A stretch of DNA of 14,975 nucleotides from Bryobacteraceae bacterium (GTDB taxonomy: Bacteria; Acidobacteriota; Terriglobia; Bryobacterales; Bryobacteraceae), in assembly GCA_030044325.1 (NCBI GenBank), contig JASHWA010000453.1, positions 1-14,975 on the forward strand, written 5' to 3'. This document shows, one piece after another, positions 12,322-14,975 of this stretch. The translations under genes were made by a program, and so were the position numbers. Position 1 is the first letter of the stretch, and the number at the start of each line of letters is the position of its first letter. Under the pieces are notes generated by a model that did not search any database, was not told the origin of the DNA, and was given only the letters and a program-made list of their open reading frames with translations.

Positions 12322-12630
12322 ATGAGCGGCGAATCGAAATTGACGCACACCTCGGCGCTGGTCCTCAAAGTGGTCAGCGGAGGCTGCCGTTACGGCTTCG
12401 ACATCATGGAAAAGACGGGCTTGCCGAGCGGCACCGTCTATCCGATTCTGCGCCGGCTGGAGCAGGCCGGGCTGATCCAGTCGAATTGGGAATCGGGCGA
12501 CGCGCAGGAGCTGCAACGCCCGCAACGGCGCTATTACCGGTTGACGCGGAGCGGGGAAAAAAGCCTGCTGAAGGCGACGCAGCGTTATCCGCTGCTCGAC
12601 AACCTGACTGCCGAAAGGGAGCGAAGGTGA
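12322..12630 (+). CDS. PadR-family transcriptional regulator
   Basis: A 102-residue one-domain PadR regulator with a winged helix. The helix-turn-helix region includes YGFDIMEKTGLPSGTVYPIL (24-43) and the recognition helix continues as RRLEQAGLI. The wing is NWESG...QRPQRRYYRLTRSGEK (55-80), with the diagnostic RRYYRLT. The usual C-terminal dimerisation helix is short (about 85-102), as in the acidobacterial PadR proteins linked to ADOP permeases. I start at the ATG at 12322, preceded by GGAAG at 4 bases; the frame back to 12256 adds residues not seen in PadR. The stop overlaps the start of the next gene (GTGA). It probably controls both that gene and the divergent ABC exporter, by position. 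Confidence 0.92.
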   Translation: MSGESKLTHTSALVLKVVSGGCRYGFDIMEKTGLPSGTVYPILRRLEQAGLIQSNWESGDAQELQRPQRRYYRLTRSGEKSLLKATQRYPLLDNLTAERERR

Positions 12631-14045
12631 GCTGGCGCGATATGATTGGGCGCGGCGAAAGACGGGCGTCGTTTTTGATCGACGCGGCTTCCTGGCTGGT
12701 TCCCAGGCGCGCACGTGCGGAATGGCGCCGCGAATGGAGCGCGGAGCTGCACTTTGCGCTGCGCGAGATGCGCGACAGGGGCGACGACGCGGGCGCAAAA
12801 GCCGTCGCATTCGCGCGCGGCGCCTTCCACGACGCTCTGTGGCATCGTTTGTCCGAATGGAATTGCGAGCGGCGGAAACAAGCGTTCTCGCGCGTTCGAC
12901 AATCGGCCGGATTCTCTCTGGCAGCGCTCGCCTTGGTGATCTCGCTGGTCGCGATCGCGAGCGGATTTCTGCCGGAAACCCGCGCTGTCCTGCTGCCGTT
13001 GCCCTACGCCGATGCCGGACGAATCGCCACGGTGACTCAGGGCGGCGCCGAGATCGCCATGCGCTCCGGCGTTCACCGCCAGTGGGTCGAATGGTGGCGT
13101 GAAGACAGCCGCCTGATCGACGGCGCGGCGACGTATAGCTGGTCGGAGAAGCAGGTGGCGGGCGTCAAAACGCTTGAGGCGAAAGTGAGCGCGGAATTCT
13201 TCGCCGTTCTGGGCCTTGGCGATCCGTTCCGCGGCTGCCCCGCTTGCGCGCTCCTCAGCTACGATTTCGTGCGCCGCGAATACGGCGGGAAAACGCCGGC
13301 GAGCATCGCCATCGGCGGCAAACAATTTGGCGTCGCCGCGGTGCTCGATCGCCGCTTCTGGTTCCTGACGCGACGGATCGGTGTTTGGACGATGGAGACC
13401 GGCGGCGGGAATCAAAAGGCAGGCGTGGTGCTGCGGCTGAAACCGGATGTTTCACCGGCGCAGGCGGAAGCCGAGCTGGAACGGATCGTTCAAAAGCGCG
13501 GCGTCAATCCGTGGTCGGCGCTCATCGACATTTCTCCGCTCGCGGCGCGAGTTCGCTCCGTGTTCGGCTCGTTTGCGCTCGCCCTGGTCCTCGGCGTAGG
13601 GACGATTCTGCCGGCGCTGCGGACCAACTGGAGCGCGGTTTCGCGGCGGGCCGCGTTTTTTTGCGCCAAGACGGCGCTGCTGCTGGTTGTGGTCCTGCTC
13701 GCCGGAATCGAATTCACGCGCGCGGCGTCGATCACCATGCTCGGCGGCACGGATCTGGCGACCGAGCCGGTTTCGACGTGGCTGTTCCTGCTCGGCTCGA
13801 TGGGCGCTTTGTCGTGGTCGATCCACGATCAGCGGCGGCGCTGCCGCGTGTGCCTGCGGCGCTACGGATTGGCGGCCCAGATCGGATGCCCGGGATGCAT
13901 TCTGCTCAGCTGGTCGGGCACGGAACTGGTCTGTCTTGAAGGCCACGGGACATTGCAAGTCGCCGAGCGGGTCACGTCGTGGCAGGACCCGGAGCGGTGG
14001 ACGTCGCTGGACGATTCGGTGCTGGAGCTGTTCGCAAGCGAGTGA
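12627..14045 (+). CDS. Cut-down MacB/ADOP-like membrane protein with a zinc-ribbon-like C-terminus
   Basis: A 472-residue membrane protein starting at a GTG that overlaps the PadR stop (GTGA). Residues 30-75 resemble the charged prefix of acidobacterial orphan permeases. 'RQSAGFSLAALALVISLVAI' begins the first TM helix (91-113), and 'PLPYADAGRIATV' is the usual entry into a MacB periplasmic core domain, here about 120-305 (AKVSAEFFAVLGL matches). Then come TM helices at about 312-330, 345-365 and 382-400. Instead of the second permease half there is a cytosolic tail with C406/C409, C421/C424, C436 and H440, a zinc-ribbon-like layout, ending PERWTSLDDSVLELF. It has no ATPase of its own adjacent. 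The role is unknown; signalling with PadR or control of the ABC exporter are possibilities. Confidence 0.75.
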   Translation: MSWRDMIGRGERRASFLIDAASWLVPRRARAEWRREWSAELHFALREMRDRGDDAGAKAVAFARGAFHDALWHRLSEWNCERRKQAFSRVRQSAGFSLAALALVISLVAIASGFLPETRAVLLPLPYADAGRIATVTQGGAEIAMRSGVHRQWVEWWREDSRLIDGAATYSWSEKQVAGVKTLEAKVSAEFFAVLGLGDPFRGCPACALLSYDFVRREYGGKTPASIAIGGKQFGVAAVLDRRFWFLTRRIGVWTMETGGGNQKAGVVLRLKPDVSPAQAEAELERIVQKRGVNPWSALIDISPLAARVRSVFGSFALALVLGVGTILPALRTNWSAVSRRAAFFCAKTALLLVVVLLAGIEFTRAASITMLGGTDLATEPVSTWLFLLGSMGALSWSIHDQRRRCRVCLRRYGLAAQIGCPGCILLSWSGTELVCLEGHGTLQVAERVTSWQDPERWTSLDDSVLELFASE

Positions 14046-14057
14046 TCCCCACGGCAG

Positions 14058-14070
14058 GTGATACCATCAC
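14058..14070 (+). promoter_or_regulatory. Inverted repeat and TACCAT box before the TPR gene
   Basis: GTGAT-ACC-ATCAC is a perfect 5-bp inverted repeat. Inside it TACCAT (14062-14067) is followed after 7 bases by the ATG. If it is a -10 element the mRNA would be leaderless, matching the absence of a ribosome-binding site. It may equally be a small operator. Confidence 0.35.
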
Positions 14071-14074
14071 TCTG

Positions 14075-14975
14075 ATGACCCGCCGTCTTCCTCCTTTGCT
14101 TTTTCTCGTCACCGCGATCGTAGTCGCGCAGGATCATGATCACGACGCGGGTTCGCAATCGCTTCCGCAAAGCTTTAACCAGCCGATGCCGCTTTCGCCG
14201 AAAGCGCTGGGGCCGTTCAAACGGCCGATCACCACGTCGAATCCGGAGGCTCAGGCGTATTTCGACCAGGGATTCCAGCTCATGTACGCCTACGGCAAGC
14301 AGGACGCCACGCGGTCCTTCATCGAGGCGGAGAAGCGCGATCCGGAGTGCGCGATGTGCTATTGGGGCGAGGCCTGGTCGTGGGGCTCGTATCTGAACGG
14401 CGCGATGACCAGGCAGGAAGCGCCGCATGCCTACGCGGCTTCGCGAAAAGCGCTGGAACTCGCGCCCGGCCACACCACCCCCGAGGAACGCGACCTCATC
14501 GATGCGATCCAGCTTCGATATGTCGAACACTTTGATCCTGACAAACGCCGCGATCAGGACAAAGCCTACGCCGAGGCGATGCACACGCTGGCGGAGAAAT
14601 ATCCGAAAGACCTGGATGTGGCGACGCTTTACGCCGATTCGCTGTTCATCATGGAGCCGCGGGAGGGATGGCGCGATATCCAGTCGGCGAACGTGAAGCG
14701 AATCCAGGCGGTGCTCGAAGGTGTCTTGAAGGTCGATCCCGAGTACGTCGGCGCGTGTCATCTTTATATCCATCTGACCGAGGCGACTACCCAGCCGGGC
14801 CTTGCGGAACACTGCGCCGAAACGCTCGGCCATCAGATTCCCGGCGCGAGCCATCTGAATCACATGCCGGCCCACACGTTCAACCAGATCGGGCGCTGGG
14901 GCGATTCGGTGACGGCCAATATAGAGGCGTTTCATTCGGATCAAAAAGCCAAAATCGGCGAGGGCTTCGCGATCT
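14075..14975 (+). CDS. Exported TPR-repeat protein, N-terminal part
   Basis: The frame is open from the ATG at 14075 to the window edge (300 codons plus one base), so the gene is cut. The first 18 residues (MTRRLPPLLFLVTAIVVA) look like a short signal peptide, followed by QDHDHD, a possible metal-binding tail at the mature N-terminus. Helical repeats of TPR type follow, for example 'AYFDQGFQLMYAYGKQDATRSF' (split in the usual A/B helix pattern) and 'AYAASRKALELAPG'. CAMCYWGEAWSWG and HLYIHLTEAT...HLNHMPAHTF are recurring signatures of a group of secreted TPR proteins whose conserved histidines suggest metal or substrate binding. Function is unknown. It is preceded by 29 bases after the zinc-ribbon protein and has no Shine-Dalgarno. 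Confidence 0.82.
   Translation, partial: MTRRLPPLLFLVTAIVVAQDHDHDAGSQSLPQSFNQPMPLSPKALGPFKRPITTSNPEAQAYFDQGFQLMYAYGKQDATRSFIEAEKRDPECAMCYWGEAWSWGSYLNGAMTRQEAPHAYAASRKALELAPGHTTPEERDLIDAIQLRYVEHFDPDKRRDQDKAYAEAMHTLAEKYPKDLDVATLYADSLFIMEPREGWRDIQSANVKRIQAVLEGVLKVDPEYVGACHLYIHLTEATTQPGLAEHCAETLGHQIPGASHLNHMPAHTFNQIGRWGDSVTANIEAFHSDQKAKIGEGFAI

Noticed and set aside
12486..12626. Upstream ATG for the MacB-like membrane protein
   Set aside because: It would overlap most of padR's second half in another frame; the GTG overlapping the padR stop is the usual coupled start.
13862..14944. A 360-codon minus-strand frame over the TPR gene
   Set aside because: The plus-strand frame has a signal peptide, TPR pattern and family motifs; the minus frame has none and also runs into the zinc-ribbon protein gene.

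Overview
The window is GC-rich, densely coded bacterial chromosome. I read it as Acidobacteriota, probably the Solibacter/Bryobacter side. This rests on a PadR regulator paired with a MacB/ADOP-like membrane protein, a zinc-ribbon-like C-terminal tail that I associate with acidobacterial permease relatives, and VapBC modules scattered among housekeeping genes. The assignment is inference; no rRNA or other phylogenetic marker beyond rpsO and pnp is present. I see no tRNA, rRNA, CRISPR array, transposase or phage gene.

Layout, left to right. (1) 1-489 is the C-terminal end of a class I/II aminotransferase (+), convergent with a complete Glu/Leu-type dehydrogenase gene (-, 587-1849); both belong to amino-acid nitrogen metabolism. 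(2) 2027-3986 (-) is a tightly coupled gene string: Phd/YefM-type antitoxin, VapC PIN toxin, queC, queE. Junctions are a GTGA overlap, an ATGA overlap and a TAA|ATG abutment, so a toxin-antitoxin pair is wired into the 7-deazaguanine (queuosine precursor) pathway. An EthD-family gene (4015-4359, -) lies just upstream. (3) 4360-4647 is a divergent control region with a palindrome before the EthD gene, a long imperfect palindromic repeat (4465-4540) and the rpsO promoter. (4) rpsO-pnp (+, 4648-7161) is the classic S15/PNPase pair, closed by a strong intrinsic terminator (7169-7212). (5) 7202-7845 (-) is a second toxin-antitoxin pair with an AbrB-type antitoxin; a near-perfect inverted repeat directly before its start is the likely autoregulatory operator. 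(6) 7877-9675 (-) is an APC-type amino-acid permease whose stop overlaps the start of a YbjQ/UPF0145 gene. (7) 9783-12257 (-) is an ABC exporter (ATPase plus 12-TM membrane protein). (8) Divergent from it, 12322-14045 (+) encodes a short PadR regulator overlapping a membrane protein that looks like a cut-down MacB-type permease with a cysteine-rich zinc-ribbon-like tail. (9) 14075 to the end is the start of an exported, histidine-containing TPR protein, truncated by the window edge.

The two most unusual points are the vapBC-queC-queE coupling (a tRNA-cleaving-type nuclease beside genes that supply an anticodon modification) and the PadR/MacB-remnant/zinc-ribbon membrane protein facing an ABC exporter. 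A third is that several genes lack a Shine-Dalgarno sequence but carry a TANNNT hexamer 6-13 nt before the start codon, as expected for leaderless or near-leaderless mRNAs. Two of them share an identical TACACTCGA at exactly the same distance.
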